This document shows, one piece after another, positions 1 through 8,517 of a DNA stretch of 64,000 nt; within the stretch, counting starts at the first letter, position 1, and the number at the start of each line of letters is the position of its first letter. The DNA is taken from positions 1-64,000 of the forward strand of contig PKXQ01000111.1 of assembly GCA_003132405.1 (NCBI GenBank). Direction: 5' to 3'. Both the position numbers and the translations under genes were made by a program. This DNA is from Acidobacteriaceae bacterium. GTDB lineage: Bacteria > Acidobacteriota > Terriglobia > Terriglobales > Acidobacteriaceae. The notes below the pieces were generated by a model. It was not told the DNA's origin. It saw only the letters and a list, made by a program, of their open reading frames with translations, and ran no database searches.

Positions 1-264
1 CTGTGTCTCGAACACGCGTTCGAAGCGGAACGCGCCTTTGTTGGACACTCCGCCGATTGTGCGGAATCGCCATAAGGTTTCATCGACTGAGTCGTGATCG
101 CAATCGCCTCGATTGCAATTGATGTCACTGTCTGAGTTGAGAATTGGCCCACGTTGGTCAGTGAGCGTAATTGATTCCATAACAATGTCGGCTCCGACGC
201 CCGAGTAGACTTTGGTGGTGCCAACCAACCAAGGCCCGGGAGAAAGGAGCGGAACGATGATCAT
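1..264 (-). CDS. Partial hypothetical protein, runs off the left edge
   Basis: An uninterrupted minus-strand frame of 88 codons runs from an ATG at 264 to the window edge with no stop, so the 3' end lies outside. The translation is mixed hydrophilic with an acidic Asp/Cys-rich stretch (SDSDINCNRGDCDHDSVDE) and no recognised domain. The first ATG overlaps a TATAAT hexamer (plus 263-268), so the true start may be the internal Met near codon 30. It lies divergent from the carbamoyltransferase. No function is assigned, and the frame may be open by chance. Confidence 0.3.
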   Translation of the reverse strand, partial: MIIVPLLSPGPWLVGTTKVYSGVGADIVMESITLTDQRGPILNSDSDINCNRGDCDHDSVDETLWRFRTIGGVSNKGAFRFERVFETQ

Positions 265-465
265 TATAGGATGCGATTTAAGGTACGATTTGGCGACACT
301 GATCCCGACCGCATCTCACTTCGCATGTTGAGCGGCAGAATTTGTTTGACGAACGCTTTCTCGAAGAAACTGCTGCACCTGTAAGCGGCTTGCTCTTTGT
401 ACATCGCACACTATAATTTCCGCCGCGAGGAATCCTCTCCCTCGGGGTTGGGGTTATGAGGTTTC

Positions 466-2214
466 ATGCTGATACTCGGTCTGTCATCGCTGTTCAAGAA
501 TGACACCGCGGCTGCTCTTGTGCGCGATGGTGGCATCGAGGCTGCCTTGGAGAATTACAAGTTGCAACCCAATGTTCCCCGCGGCATTCCCGAGGCAGCA
601 ATTCAATACTGCCTGACGAAGGGCGGCGTCACTTGGAGCGATATTAATGTCGTCGCCATCGCCGGCAATCCGTTTCGCGGCTGGGGGCGTCGTGCCTTCT
701 CGCGTCGTTGCCTGTCGCCTGTCGCTCCGGTCGCCACTAGCTACCAACAAGGAAAGGAACTGAGCCGGTTTGCCAGGGAGTTTACCGACATTCGTATCTT
801 GCGGCAGCGCCTGCAGGACACGCACAAGGTGGTCAACCTCGACCATCACGCGGCCAGCGCCTTTTTTCTCTCGCCCTTCGACAAGGCACTGATTCTCACG
901 CTCGACGGCGAAGGTGATGGCAATGCCGGCTTGCTTGCCGTCGGCGAAGGCAACCGGATTCGAGTCCAAGACGCGATGTCTTACTCGAACTCGATCGGCT
1001 GGGTCTATTCGCAAGTGACAAACCTGCTTGGTTTTACTCCATCGAAAGAAGAACACAAAACGCAATGGCTGGGGCTGGAAGGCGAGCCTGTACACAAAGA
1101 TGTTTTCCTCCGCATCCTGCGCCGTCCAGGTGAAGTGTTCCCCAAACTTGATCTGCGCTATTTTCGCCGTGATCTTACCGGCGGCTTCGTGCCCTCCCGA
1201 TTCCTGTTGGACGAACTCGGGCTTCCCGGTGAGAAGTCAGAGCTCACTGCTGAGCAGAAACGAAATCTCGCCAGCAGTGTGCAAGCCGCCATCACGGAGT
1301 TGATCTCCGACCTGCTCGCCTCCTTTCAGAAGAAAACCAGCCTCCATCAGATCTGCCTCGGAGGTGGCGTATTTCACAATACGCTTCTCGTGGCTTCTCT
1401 GGAGCGCAGGTTCGGCGTGGGGAATATTTTCGTTCCACCTGCTCCCGGCAACGCGGGGTGTGCGTTGGGCGCAGCCGCCTGGATTTGGCATCAGCAGATG
1501 GGCAAACCGCGCAACCCGGAAGTGCACTCAGTGTACTGGGGTCCCTTCTTCGCGCGCACGGAAATCAAGGACGTCCTCGACAATGTGAAAGCCCGCTACA
1601 CCTTGCATTACACCGCTGAGAAAACACTCGACTCCGCCATCCAATTGTTGCGGGCCGGCAAGATTGTTGGCTGGTTCCAAGGCGCCACGGAGTTTGGTCC
1701 GCGGGCCCTTGGCAATCGCAGCATTCTGGCTTCGCCGTGGGCGCAATACGTTTCCGAGAATCTCAACGATTATGTGAAGCACCGCGAGTCCTTCCGCCCC
1801 TTCGCCGTTTCCGTGCGCGAAGAAGACTGCGCTCGCTACTTTGAAGGCTCGCCACTGTGCCGCTTCATGAACTCTCTGGCGGTGATGCGTGCAGCCGCGG
1901 ACGTCTTACCCAGCGCTTTGCAACTTCCCGGCGGGCTGGTGCGTCTGCATATCGTCGAAAAAGAAACCAATCGTTTGCTGTGGGAATTGCTCGGGCGTTT
2001 TGGTGAACACGAACCAGCTCCCATTCTGGTGAATACCTCGTTCAATCTTCCTGGCGAGCCCCCGGTCGTTCGCCCAAGGGACGCAGTTCGCACCTTTTTT
2101 TGTTCCGGCACCGATGCCGTTTTTGTCGACAATTTTCTACTGACCAAGTGGAGTTCCACCCACATCCTGAACGGTCGTTCCGCTCAGAAATCCGAAATTC
2201 GGGGGTCCGAGTGA
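466..2214 (+). CDS. Carbamoyltransferase, NodU/CmcH family
   Basis: The 582-residue protein has the usual length and two-part layout of O-carbamoyltransferases, which transfer a carbamoyl group from carbamoyl phosphate to a sugar or secondary-metabolite hydroxyl in the cytoplasm. The N-terminal Kae1-like part shows the metal-binding His motif (NLDHHAASAFF), the TLDGEGDGN loop and the CLGGGVFHN motif. The C-terminal part shows EFGPRALGNRSI and VNTSFNLPGEP, both typical of the family. The ATG follows a GAGG Shine-Dalgarno-like site. It is monocistronic here, but a polysaccharide export gene and a sugar-phosphate transferase lie within 9 kb, so decoration of an exported glycan is a reasonable guess. 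The substrate cannot be read from sequence. Confidence 0.93.
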   Translation: MLILGLSSLFKNDTAAALVRDGGIEAALENYKLQPNVPRGIPEAAIQYCLTKGGVTWSDINVVAIAGNPFRGWGRRAFSRRCLSPVAPVATSYQQGKELSRFAREFTDIRILRQRLQDTHKVVNLDHHAASAFFLSPFDKALILTLDGEGDGNAGLLAVGEGNRIRVQDAMSYSNSIGWVYSQVTNLLGFTPSKEEHKTQWLGLEGEPVHKDVFLRILRRPGEVFPKLDLRYFRRDLTGGFVPSRFLLDELGLPGEKSELTAEQKRNLASSVQAAITELISDLLASFQKKTSLHQICLGGGVFHNTLLVASLERRFGVGNIFVPPAPGNAGCALGAAAWIWHQQMGKPRNPEVHSVYWGPFFARTEIKDVLDNVKARYTLHYTAEKTLDSAIQLLRAGKIVGWFQGATEFGPRALGNRSILASPWAQYVSENLNDYVKHRESFRPFAVSVREEDCARYFEGSPLCRFMNSLAVMRAAADVLPSALQLPGGLVRLHIVEKETNRLLWELLGRFGEHEPAPILVNTSFNLPGEPPVVRPRDAVRTFFCSGTDAVFVDNFLLTKWSSTHILNGRSAQKSEIRGSE

Positions 2215-2641
2215 CGGTCCAATTCCGTGATGGCGCAACTCCCTTGGGTTTGGTTCTTTTGTAAACTCACGGGACATGAATGTACGCAGACATTCTTGAT
2301 CGCATGCGCCGGACAAGTCGAATTGTCTCAAGGATTGCCGAGATGCGCCGCAAACCGCCGGGTACGTGCATCTTCTTCAGAAAACTCGGTATATAGCCGC
2401 GGTTGCAGTAGTGCTAGCAACAATTGAACTAGCGGTGAGAAAAGCCTTCGTACGGCTGCTCGGGACGAAGAGTATGTCGTCGGCCGAGACGGGAAGAGCC
2501 CCACAGAGAGATCTGCAAGACAAAACCTGATCGCCGCGAAATTCCTTCCCAAGATTGACCATTTGCACTCCGGGGAACTTCTTCTTACCGGACCGGGGCC
2601 TGGGTGCGTCTGGTCCGGGTATCCGTTGCGTTTGGCGGGAA
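2215..2641. other. Intergenic region with a decayed export-gene tail
   Basis: This 427-base stretch separates the carbamoyltransferase from brnA. Apart from the gene remnant at 2377-2495 I see no supported gene. Part of its sequence (around 2383-2412) is identical to the 8.14 kb region, so it belongs to a duplicated segment. Confidence 0.6.
2377..2495 (-). pseudogene. Decayed 3' end of a Wza-like polysaccharide export gene (copy 1)
   Basis: Minus-strand translation gives SADDILFVPSSRTKAF followed by a small-residue tail ending in TAAIYRVF and a stop. The intact export protein at 5661-6683 ends in RDQDILFIPSSAIKEA followed by a similar tail ending in GAAIYRVPF, so the two align along the last ~35 residues. 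No SLBB or export domain precedes it, and the upstream frame has no family likeness. It is therefore a truncated remnant, not a working gene. A second remnant lies at 8142-8247. Confidence 0.7.
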
Positions 2642-2914
2642 TTATTTCGCGTGCTCTTCCAGTACGGCGGCCATCCGGGTCTGATAACCGCGGCCACCGG
2701 CCTTGTAGGCCTTGACCGTGCTTTCTTCAAGGCGCAGAGAGATCAGAACCTTGCGCGGTTTTTTCTGCGGGCCGCGTTGGCCGCGTTTGCGTTTCTCCGA
2801 ATATGCGGCGAGATCGGGAAAGACTTCGGATGCCGGCCTTGCCTTGGCAAACATGGCGTCGGTCCACTCCGGGTTTTCCTTGTCGATCATCTCGGGATCA
2901 GGCTTTTTCTTCAT
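2642..2914 (-). CDS. brnA: BrnA-type antitoxin
   Basis: This 90-residue protein matches the BrnA/DUF4415 antitoxin pattern: an N-terminal acidic segment with PEWTDAMFAKARPASEVFPD, then a basic stretch and a short ribbon-helix-helix (KVLISLRLEESTVKAYKAGG, then YQTRMAAVLEEH). In the family it neutralises the BrnT ribonuclease and represses the operon by DNA binding. It overlaps the 3' end of brnT by 17 bases, so the pair is translationally coupled. Toxin-first order is usual for brnTA. Confidence 0.9.
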   Translation of the reverse strand: MKKKPDPEMIDKENPEWTDAMFAKARPASEVFPDLAAYSEKRKRGQRGPQKKPRKVLISLRLEESTVKAYKAGGRGYQTRMAAVLEEHAK

Positions 2915-3161
2915 AGCGTTTTACCTCCGTTTTGTGGGCGCGGCGTAGGCTGATAACCCGCACCGTCGCACCGGATTTGGTGAAGACCAGAGCATGAAGG
3001 CGGTTCCCGATATAGCCGAGCGCGAAAAAGCGGGCTTCGCCGTGGCGGCTGGATGGTACGATCATGGCTGTGGTCCAATCGAATTCAGCGGCGAGCGTGA
3101 ACGGGAGGCTTCTTTCCCGGATGTTCTTCGTGTTTTTCGCCGGATCGAAGTCGATCTTCAT
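2898..3161 (-). CDS. brnT: BrnT-type toxin, ribonuclease
   Basis: This 87-residue protein shows the BrnT fold signature: an N-terminal KIDFDPAKNTKNIRER helix start, a central strand pair with RFFALGYIGNRLHALVFT, and the C-terminal VRVISLRRAHKTEVKRYEE. BrnT is a RelE-like type II toxin that cleaves mRNA. It is the first gene of the operon, followed by overlapping brnA. Promoter elements lie directly upstream and imply a start of transcription at or next to the ATG (see 3168-3196). Confidence 0.9.
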   Translation of the reverse strand: MKIDFDPAKNTKNIRERSLPFTLAAEFDWTTAMIVPSSRHGEARFFALGYIGNRLHALVFTKSGATVRVISLRRAHKTEVKRYEEKA

Positions 3162-3167
3162 TGTTTA

Positions 3168-3196
3168 ATTGTATATACAAATAAATTGGTCGTCAA
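3168..3196 (-). promoter_or_regulatory. brnTA promoter with overlapping palindromic operator
   Basis: On the minus strand a -35 TTGACG (3191-3196) and a -10 TACAAT (3168-3173) are separated by exactly 17 bases. A perfect 12-bp palindrome, TTGTATATACAA (3169-3180), covers the -10 and is a likely BrnA operator. Only six bases separate the -10 from the brnT ATG, so the mRNA would be leaderless or nearly so. The hexamers and palindrome are seen directly. Their use is inferred. Confidence 0.6.
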
Positions 3197-3303
3197 CCCT
3201 AATCCGAAAGGCTTTCGATCACGAAACGAATTGCACTGCTCAGCACGCCCGATCTCACTAAACGACGTTCCCAATCGTAAGAATTGGAGATTGCTATTGG
3301 AGA

Positions 3304-3618
3304 TTGCTATTGACTTTCGCTGTATGTTCCCCTACCATGACTGCGTGCACACTTGGCTGCTATGCTCGATTTGTATTCAATCTTTGCCCGAGCGTGGCTC
3401 CCACCAATGCGGCCGCTGTCGTCGGCATTGGTCTTGAGTGGAACAGCGCACCGAGCCCCAAGTTTGTGCAACCCGGTTGCACAGCGACAGTGACGACCAA
3501 CCGAATCCAAGTCGGTGAGTTGCTGCTGCACGAAGGTGTCGAAGCCTACAAGAAGGAAGGTTCCAAGTTCATGCAGCGCCTGGTCGCCAAACAGAAGGCC
3601 AGGGTCAAAGACTCATGA
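3304..3618 (+). CDS. Hypothetical protein, doubtful
   Basis: This open frame of 104 residues has a Cys-rich N-terminus and a basic, helical C-terminus (VGELLLHEGVEAYKKEGSKF). I recognise no family, and no good Shine-Dalgarno site precedes the ATG. The C-terminal half looks more protein-like than the N-terminal half, so a fragment or a later start is possible. It sits between the brnTA promoter and the first STGPKT gene. Confidence 0.25.
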   Translation: MLLTFAVCSPTMTACTLGCYARFVFNLCPSVAPTNAAAVVGIGLEWNSAPSPKFVQPGCTATVTTNRIQVGELLLHEGVEAYKKEGSKFMQRLVAKQKARVKDS

Positions 3619-3987
3619 CCGGGACCGGAAGGACAGTCGCCGTTTTTAACCGAACTGGACTCATCTGCGAAATAGGGCCCCCAAGCGATTGATTCAACAG
3701 CACTACTTCCACGCAACTTGACAACCTCCGCCGTGACGGTGCAAACTGAGAATGGATCGGGAAAGAAGGCCGATTCCTTTTGGGTATGCCCAATGCCCGA
3801 GAATTGGTTGCATGCTGGAGCTTCGAATTTAAGCAGTATGGTCGCGAACGCATCTTGATTTTCTCTAAGTGAATTTTTGAAATCTGGGAAGTGTCTGTAT
3901 GGCGCTGCACCCGGCGGGTCATCTCGCGCTTGAGGTTCGAACGAGGGCTGACTGCACTGCCGGACCCTAATTCTTTGGAGATGACAT

Positions 3988-4683
3988 ATGCACAAAAAGA
4001 ACGTCACTGACGCTGTTCGGGCCGCCAATAAAGCCAATGCGCAATCTTCGACCGGTCCTACGACTGAACGAGGAAAATCGCATTCAAGGAAGAACGCTCT
4101 CAGGCACCGCATACTCGCGAGAAAGGTGTTACTGGACAGTCACGAACAACGGGTCGAGTTTCGGGAGTTGCGGCAACTTTGTAAGACAGAGCTTCGTCCG
4201 AAGGGGTTGATCGAGAAATTTATCGTGGAGGAAATTGCGATCGTATTCTGGAAGCTCGGGATTATAGAAGGCCTTGAAGTCCAGGAACTCTTGCGTCGTC
4301 AAAAGCTTTCAGATGGCCTGGGCAGTGATGGGTTGGACAGGATTTTTCACAACAGTCTTAAACTGCCCATTAGTGCCTCTGATCTTCCGCTTGATCGCGG
4401 ATGGGACTGCGATCGGATGGTTGTTCGGGCAGTTGCCGGCAAGGACCGATGTGGATCCTATGCTACGTCTGGTCCGGCAGTGGTGGGAGGTCAGATGCTC
4501 AATGCGTTTAAGACTTCGCAAAACAACGACCATCAGACTGTCGATCACCTTGAGATTGAGGCTGTCATGGGAAGTGCCCTTGAAACTCTGACTCGCTACC
4601 AGACGAAACTAAAGCGCGATCTCTACCGCGCAATCGAAACACTGCGCAAGATGCAGGCAGAAAGGAGGGAAGGCGAGGAGTGA
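3988..4683 (+). CDS. STGPKT-motif protein of unknown function (copy 1)
   Basis: The 231-residue hydrophilic protein has near its N-terminus the motif ANAQSSTGPTTERGKSHSRK followed by NALRHRILARKVL. This motif marks a large family, common in Acidobacteria and Planctomycetes, whose function is unknown. The rest is helical, with a central EEIAIVFWKLGIIEGLEVQE segment that corresponds to ELAITDYWRLQKGLEYE in the second copy at 7283-7972, and a charged C-terminal helix (KLKRDLYRAIETLRKMQAER). It has no signal peptide or membrane segment. A 39-bp element 190 bases downstream is shared with the second copy. Confidence 0.75.
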   Translation: MHKKNVTDAVRAANKANAQSSTGPTTERGKSHSRKNALRHRILARKVLLDSHEQRVEFRELRQLCKTELRPKGLIEKFIVEEIAIVFWKLGIIEGLEVQELLRRQKLSDGLGSDGLDRIFHNSLKLPISASDLPLDRGWDCDRMVVRAVAGKDRCGSYATSGPAVVGGQMLNAFKTSQNNDHQTVDHLEIEAVMGSALETLTRYQTKLKRDLYRAIETLRKMQAERREGEE

Positions 4684-5660
4684 CGCTTCGCCGCGAAGCC
4701 CGCATCGCAGGGACTGTCCGCTCAGCTCCTCATCGTCCGGGCGGTCCCTGAGGCCGGGCAAGTTGTCGTCCCGCAGCGGCACCCTATGCCTTGGCGCCAT
4801 TTCGTCTCACCTCGGCGGGTAGACCATTGGGGGCAACTGAGAGCCCTGCCCGGCGATGAGGAATGAGGGCAGATTGCGAAACGAACCCAATAAGCCCCTT
4901 GTTTTCAGTCTGCCGGTAAACAGAGGGGTTCGGGAGAAGTGACGTGCGAGGTTTGGCCCAAATTTGCGAACTGCTTCTCACGGGGGATTTATACAACTGA
5001 TTAAAACGGAACCCGTTATATAGCAATGATTCCAAGTGTGGTGAGCAGAACGCCAGCGCTCCGCACATCCACAGGGCTGTTGGAAAATCCGGAAAAGGAC
5101 AAACAGGCATGGGAACAATCCGAACGTGAAATGAAAGAAGTGGGCACAGAGGCAGGAACCCGCCGCAAGAGTGCCCGCAGCAGCAGGCTCACAGGGAATT
5201 TCTGAACGCCGAGAACCGGACACCAGAGACTGGAGATGGGGGCAGGGAAGCACCTCCTGCGAGAGCTGTCGGCGGCGCGTCATCGGCGGGAAGGAGAGCC
5301 CGGAGTCTCCGCACCAGATTTGCGGCGACTGGATGAGCCGCTCTCCGAAGTTTTTGAAGTAACTTCGAGAATGTACAACCGGCTTGCCAATCGTGGGAAC
5401 AGCAACCCCAAGGGGGCCGCAAGGTCGGTCTTGCTGAGAACCCGACCACGGCGAACGGCCTCTTAAAGAATTTCCTCCCTGTAATTGGCAACCGAATATC
5501 CAGCTCGTCAAGTGGGCGCTAGAGCAGACCAGCGGCTCTCCGTCTCAAGATTAACGTCGAAGCTGAAGAGTGCTGCCTCGTCGTGAAAATAGGCAGGTCG
5601 CTACTGGACCAACTATCCAACGCAACGCCGACTGTTTGCACACCCAGGCACCGTGAACGA
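4684..5660. other. Long intergenic region, no supported gene
   Basis: This 977-base stretch contains the shared 39-bp element at 4872-4910. Several open frames exist, but none is convincing. The best is 5026-5205 (+), 59 codons, hydrophilic, with ENPEKDKQAWEQSEREMKE in its middle. Another is 5236-5466 (+). Neither has a family likeness that I recognise. The region may be decayed accessory DNA. Confidence 0.5.
4872..4910 (+). repeat. 39-bp element downstream of STGPKT gene (copy 1)
   Basis: This 39-base sequence, starting GATTGCGAAACGAACCCAAT and ending TTTTCAGTC, recurs at 7985-8023 with one mismatch. Each copy lies after an STGPKT gene on the same strand. Similarity continues weakly for another ~35 bases. 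Confidence 0.75.
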
Positions 5661-6683
5661 CTAGAAGGGTACACGGTATATCGCGGCACCTGCAGCAATG
5701 CCAATCAGCGCACTAGCATTCATCGCTTCCTTGATCGCACTACTGGGAATGAAGAGTATGTCCTGGTCCCGGACGGAAACATCGTGAGCCTTGCCACGTA
5801 GCAGTTTCTTCACATCTATGTTTTGCTCTTGAAAACCATTCTCAGTACGGCGAAGCAGTCTCGTTTTTCCGGGAGAGGCGACTTTATTCGGCCCACCGGC
5901 GACAGCTACGATCTGCAAGACCGTGATTCCTCCCGTGGAATTTAGCACGTATCCACCGGGCCGAGTTACCTCTCCTAGTACGTAGACGATACCGGCTCTC
6001 GGAACTACAACGGTGTCGCCCGGCTGGAGGACGACATTGCTGGCGGCCATTTCGGCCGGGTCTTTCGAGATGGAAAGGGTCGTCGCGTCTTTTTGGTCGC
6101 GGTGGCTGATCACGACCTTATTGGCAGCTTTATCGGTAGTTCCGCCGGCGGCCTGCAGCACATCAAACAAGCGGTGCGGGCCAAGAGCGGAATAGAACCC
6201 GGGCTTGGCGACTTCGCCGGCCACGGAAATTCCGCTGCTATTGTATTCCTTAACGTATACCGAGACTTGCGGATCGTTAAGAATGTTATTTTCGCGCAAC
6301 TTCGCCACGATGGCCGCTTGCGCTTCACTGCTACTGAGGCCGGCCACTCGAACATAACCGATCAACGGTATCGAGATGTTTCCATCGGCGCTCACGCGTG
6401 TGCGCCCGGAGAGATCAGGCGCGCCGTACACTGTGATCTCTACCTCATCTCCAGAACCGATGACGAGTGCGGAAGAATTGGTCAGCGGAGAGGTCTCTTG
6501 TTCCGGGGATCCAGCCGGAGACTGAGTGGCAATTTTCGATGGTTCCGTGGTTATGTTGCTTTGATTGGTAGCGTCTTGCACAGGGCCGCTGTTTTGTGCC
6601 ACGGCCAGTTGGAGCAACCCAACGATGCCAAGCACAACCACTAGTTTTAGGAGGTGCGAGAGGAAATTCGGAATGCGCTGCAT
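5661..6683 (-). CDS. Polysaccharide export protein, Wza-like with SLBB domains
   Basis: From the ATG at 6683 the protein has 340 residues and starts with a clear signal peptide (a hydrophobic run ending in LLQLAVAQ). A longer frame opens at 6752 but would bury the signal peptide. The export domain shows VIGSGDEVEITVYGAPDLSG and ISIPLIGYVRVAGLSSSEAQ. Two SLBB ligand-binding domains follow (GEVAKPGFYSALGPHRLFDVL and GEVTRPGGYVLNSTGGITVL), and the C-terminus is a small-residue tail ending in AAIYRVPF. Such proteins form the outer-membrane channel for capsular or exopolysaccharide. No chain-length regulator or tyrosine kinase gene is adjacent. Two degraded copies of its 3' end flank it at 2377 and 8142. 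Confidence 0.92.
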   Translation of the reverse strand: MQRIPNFLSHLLKLVVVLGIVGLLQLAVAQNSGPVQDATNQSNITTEPSKIATQSPAGSPEQETSPLTNSSALVIGSGDEVEITVYGAPDLSGRTRVSADGNISIPLIGYVRVAGLSSSEAQAAIVAKLRENNILNDPQVSVYVKEYNSSGISVAGEVAKPGFYSALGPHRLFDVLQAAGGTTDKAANKVVISHRDQKDATTLSISKDPAEMAASNVVLQPGDTVVVPRAGIVYVLGEVTRPGGYVLNSTGGITVLQIVAVAGGPNKVASPGKTRLLRRTENGFQEQNIDVKKLLRGKAHDVSVRDQDILFIPSSAIKEAMNASALIGIAAGAAIYRVPF

Positions 6684-7282
6684 AACTCTACACGATTCTA
6701 ATGCCGCGCGGTACGGACGCACAACCCGACACGGAAGATTGGGTCGTTTCACGCGATTACCGGTTCAATCTTTCGGCGCGCGATGCTCGGTGTGGAGGGG
6801 TGAGGAAGCGCTTCCCGGATTTCTTGTCGCCACTCCGAATCAGGCGCGGTGGATAGTCGTTTGGGCATTGTTGGCTGGTCACTATTCCGGACGTGCTGAC
6901 TAAACCATCGAGTGCGCTTTATTTCGGCTTCTGTTCAGCGGCCGCGGAGTCCTGGGAGTCGGTCCGGATCCCGTCGATCGCCAACGTTAAGTCTTCCTTT
7001 GCCAATGGACCTTAGCAAGAGCAAGCTCGCCCCCCCCGAGTCATGGACGCTTGCCGAAGACATGGTACTTTGACGTGCGCAGCGAATCGATAACTAGAGC
7101 ACAGAAAGGTAATCTCTATTTAAGCTGCTGAAAATGTGTATGATGCACGCGAAATTGATTGGTTACCGTTCAAGAATAATCGCTACCACCTCCTGTAGTA
7201 GGAAGAGTAAGCGCACGGCTGTTTTCCTCGTCGGGAAACATCCCCGCAAATTTGGGCATTCTTCCTAATATTCAAGGACGGT
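6684..7282. other. Intergenic region between export gene and second STGPKT gene
   Basis: About 600 bases lie between divergent genes. I see a run of eight C near 7030 and AT-rich sequence near 7080-7260 that could hold promoters, but no gene or strong hairpin I would defend. Confidence 0.5.
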
Positions 7283-7972
7283 ATGAAACAAAAACCCAAT
7301 TCTGACGATGATGGCAGCATTATGCCAGACGGCAACTCTCAAACCGAAAACCACGAAAAGACCGCGAGCACGCAGGAGAACCAGTCGCAAAAGACTGTCT
7401 CGCCGCGCAAGCTCCGTGCCAATCGTGAAAACGCCCAGAAGTCCACCGGACCCAAGACGGCACGTGGTAAACGCCACAGTTCTTTCAAGCATGGTCTACA
7501 GGCCAAGAAGGTGATGTTCGCTGGTGATGGGAAACTGCTCGACGAGGGCCTGCAGTGCCTGTTTGAAAGTCTGCACGACCGCTACAGCAGCGGCGAAGTT
7601 GTCGACGAACTGCTCGTCGAGTTAGCGATTACGGATTACTGGCGCCTGCAAAAGGGGCTCGAGTACGAAATCAAGTACCTAACTCCGGGCGGCGGCGAAT
7701 TCCATCCACAGGGCGGGATGCTTACGTTGGTACGCTACATGACAGCGAATCGCCGTGCTTTCGACCAGAGCTTGCAAATGTTAAAGCAGCTACCCGCCAA
7801 TCAACATTCTAAGGCGAAGACCGCGGAAAGTGATTCGGACCCGCTCGAAACGGATGCCTCGACAGCACCGCACGAGGGTGGGAACACCATCGATCCTGCG
7901 GGGACAACGCTTCAGAACTCCGCAGAAGCGGAAGATGCTGAATTGCCAATGGTGCTCAGTGATGAGTCGTGA
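7283..7972 (+). CDS. STGPKT-motif protein of unknown function (copy 2)
   Basis: This 229-residue protein is a paralogue of 3988-4683. After a polar N-terminal ~45 residues comes RANRENAQKSTGPKTARGKR and then HSSFKHGLQAKKVMF, the family's hallmark. A helical middle (ELLVELAITDYWRLQKGLEYE) and an acidic, low-complexity C-terminus (residues ~175-229) follow. It has no signal or membrane segment. Directly after the TGA the same frame stays open for ~45 codons through the shared 39-bp element, which suggests that an ancestral longer C-terminus was cut by the stop codon. Function is unknown. Confidence 0.75.
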   Translation: MKQKPNSDDDGSIMPDGNSQTENHEKTASTQENQSQKTVSPRKLRANRENAQKSTGPKTARGKRHSSFKHGLQAKKVMFAGDGKLLDEGLQCLFESLHDRYSSGEVVDELLVELAITDYWRLQKGLEYEIKYLTPGGGEFHPQGGMLTLVRYMTANRRAFDQSLQMLKQLPANQHSKAKTAESDSDPLETDASTAPHEGGNTIDPAGTTLQNSAEAEDAELPMVLSDES

Positions 7973-7984
7973 GTCATGATGGCT

Positions 7985-8023
7985 GATTGCGAAACGAACC
8001 CAATAAGCGCCTTGTTTTCAGTC
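7985..8023 (+). repeat. 39-bp element downstream of STGPKT gene (copy 2)
   Basis: This matches 4872-4910 at 38 of 39 positions. Read in the frame of the upstream gene it encodes DCETNPISALFSV. In copy 1 the frame that reaches a stop reads IAKRTQ. Confidence 0.75.
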
Positions 8024-8141
8024 CGTGGGTACAGAAAGGGTTTCGGAAGAGGTGGCCAAATTGGACAATGCAATTGCAGTGTGAGATGCGTTGGCGCAGT
8101 CGCGGATGCGTAAGCGCCTTCAAACATGTGTTTTCGTCAAG

Positions 8142-8247
8142 GAAACTCGGTATATAGCCGCGGTTGCAGTAATGGTAGCAACCGATGATCTACGATAAAA
8201 AGTTTTCGTGCGGTGCTCGGGACGAAGTACGTCCTCGGTCGAGACTG
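8142..8247 (-). pseudogene. Decayed 3' end of a Wza-like export gene (copy 2)
   Basis: Minus-strand frames give TYFVPSTARKLF in one frame and SSVATITATAAIYRV in another, matching the end of the intact export protein only if a frameshift is allowed. About 29 bases around its end are identical to the remnant at 2383-2412. It is a degraded duplicate, not a gene. Confidence 0.65.
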
Positions 8248-8367
8248 GAATAGCTGCAGTTTTCCCACGCAGGAGAGTTTTGAGGGGCACTGGTAATGAG
8301 GATTAGCGGCAGGACACAATGGGAGCCGTCCGCACAGATCTCTGGGAGAACGGACCCAGTGAGTCCG

Positions 8368-8401
8368 CTTGTCAGATCGCACTGAATGGTGATCTGACAA
8401 G
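8368..8401. repeat. Hairpin, perfect 11-bp stem
   Basis: CTTGTCAGATC (8368-8378) pairs with GATCTGACAAG (8391-8401) across a 12-base loop. No U-tract follows, so it is not an obvious terminator. It is the first of three hairpins in 210 bases. Confidence 0.5.
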
Positions 8402-8517
8402 CTCACAAACCGTCGGGAACTCACCTTGAGTGAGCATTTTCAGGAATTAATTCGCAGCGTACTATGCCGTTGACACGCCGGGAGAATGGCGTTTAGAGTT
8501 CATACTACAGAGCAGTG

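Noticed and set aside
263..268. TATAAT as a promoter for the left-edge minus-strand frame
   Set aside because: It overlaps the candidate ATG and no -35 lies 16-18 bases upstream, so it is not called as a promoter.
4978..5511. 177-codon minus-strand frame in the 4.7-5.7 kb gap
   Set aside because: The composition is Cys/Trp/Arg-rich and unlike a protein, there is no ribosome site, and several competing frames cross the same stretch.
7028..7036. C-homopolymer as a phase-variable tract
   Set aside because: It is not inside or next to a start codon or promoter that I can place, so there is no gene for it to switch.
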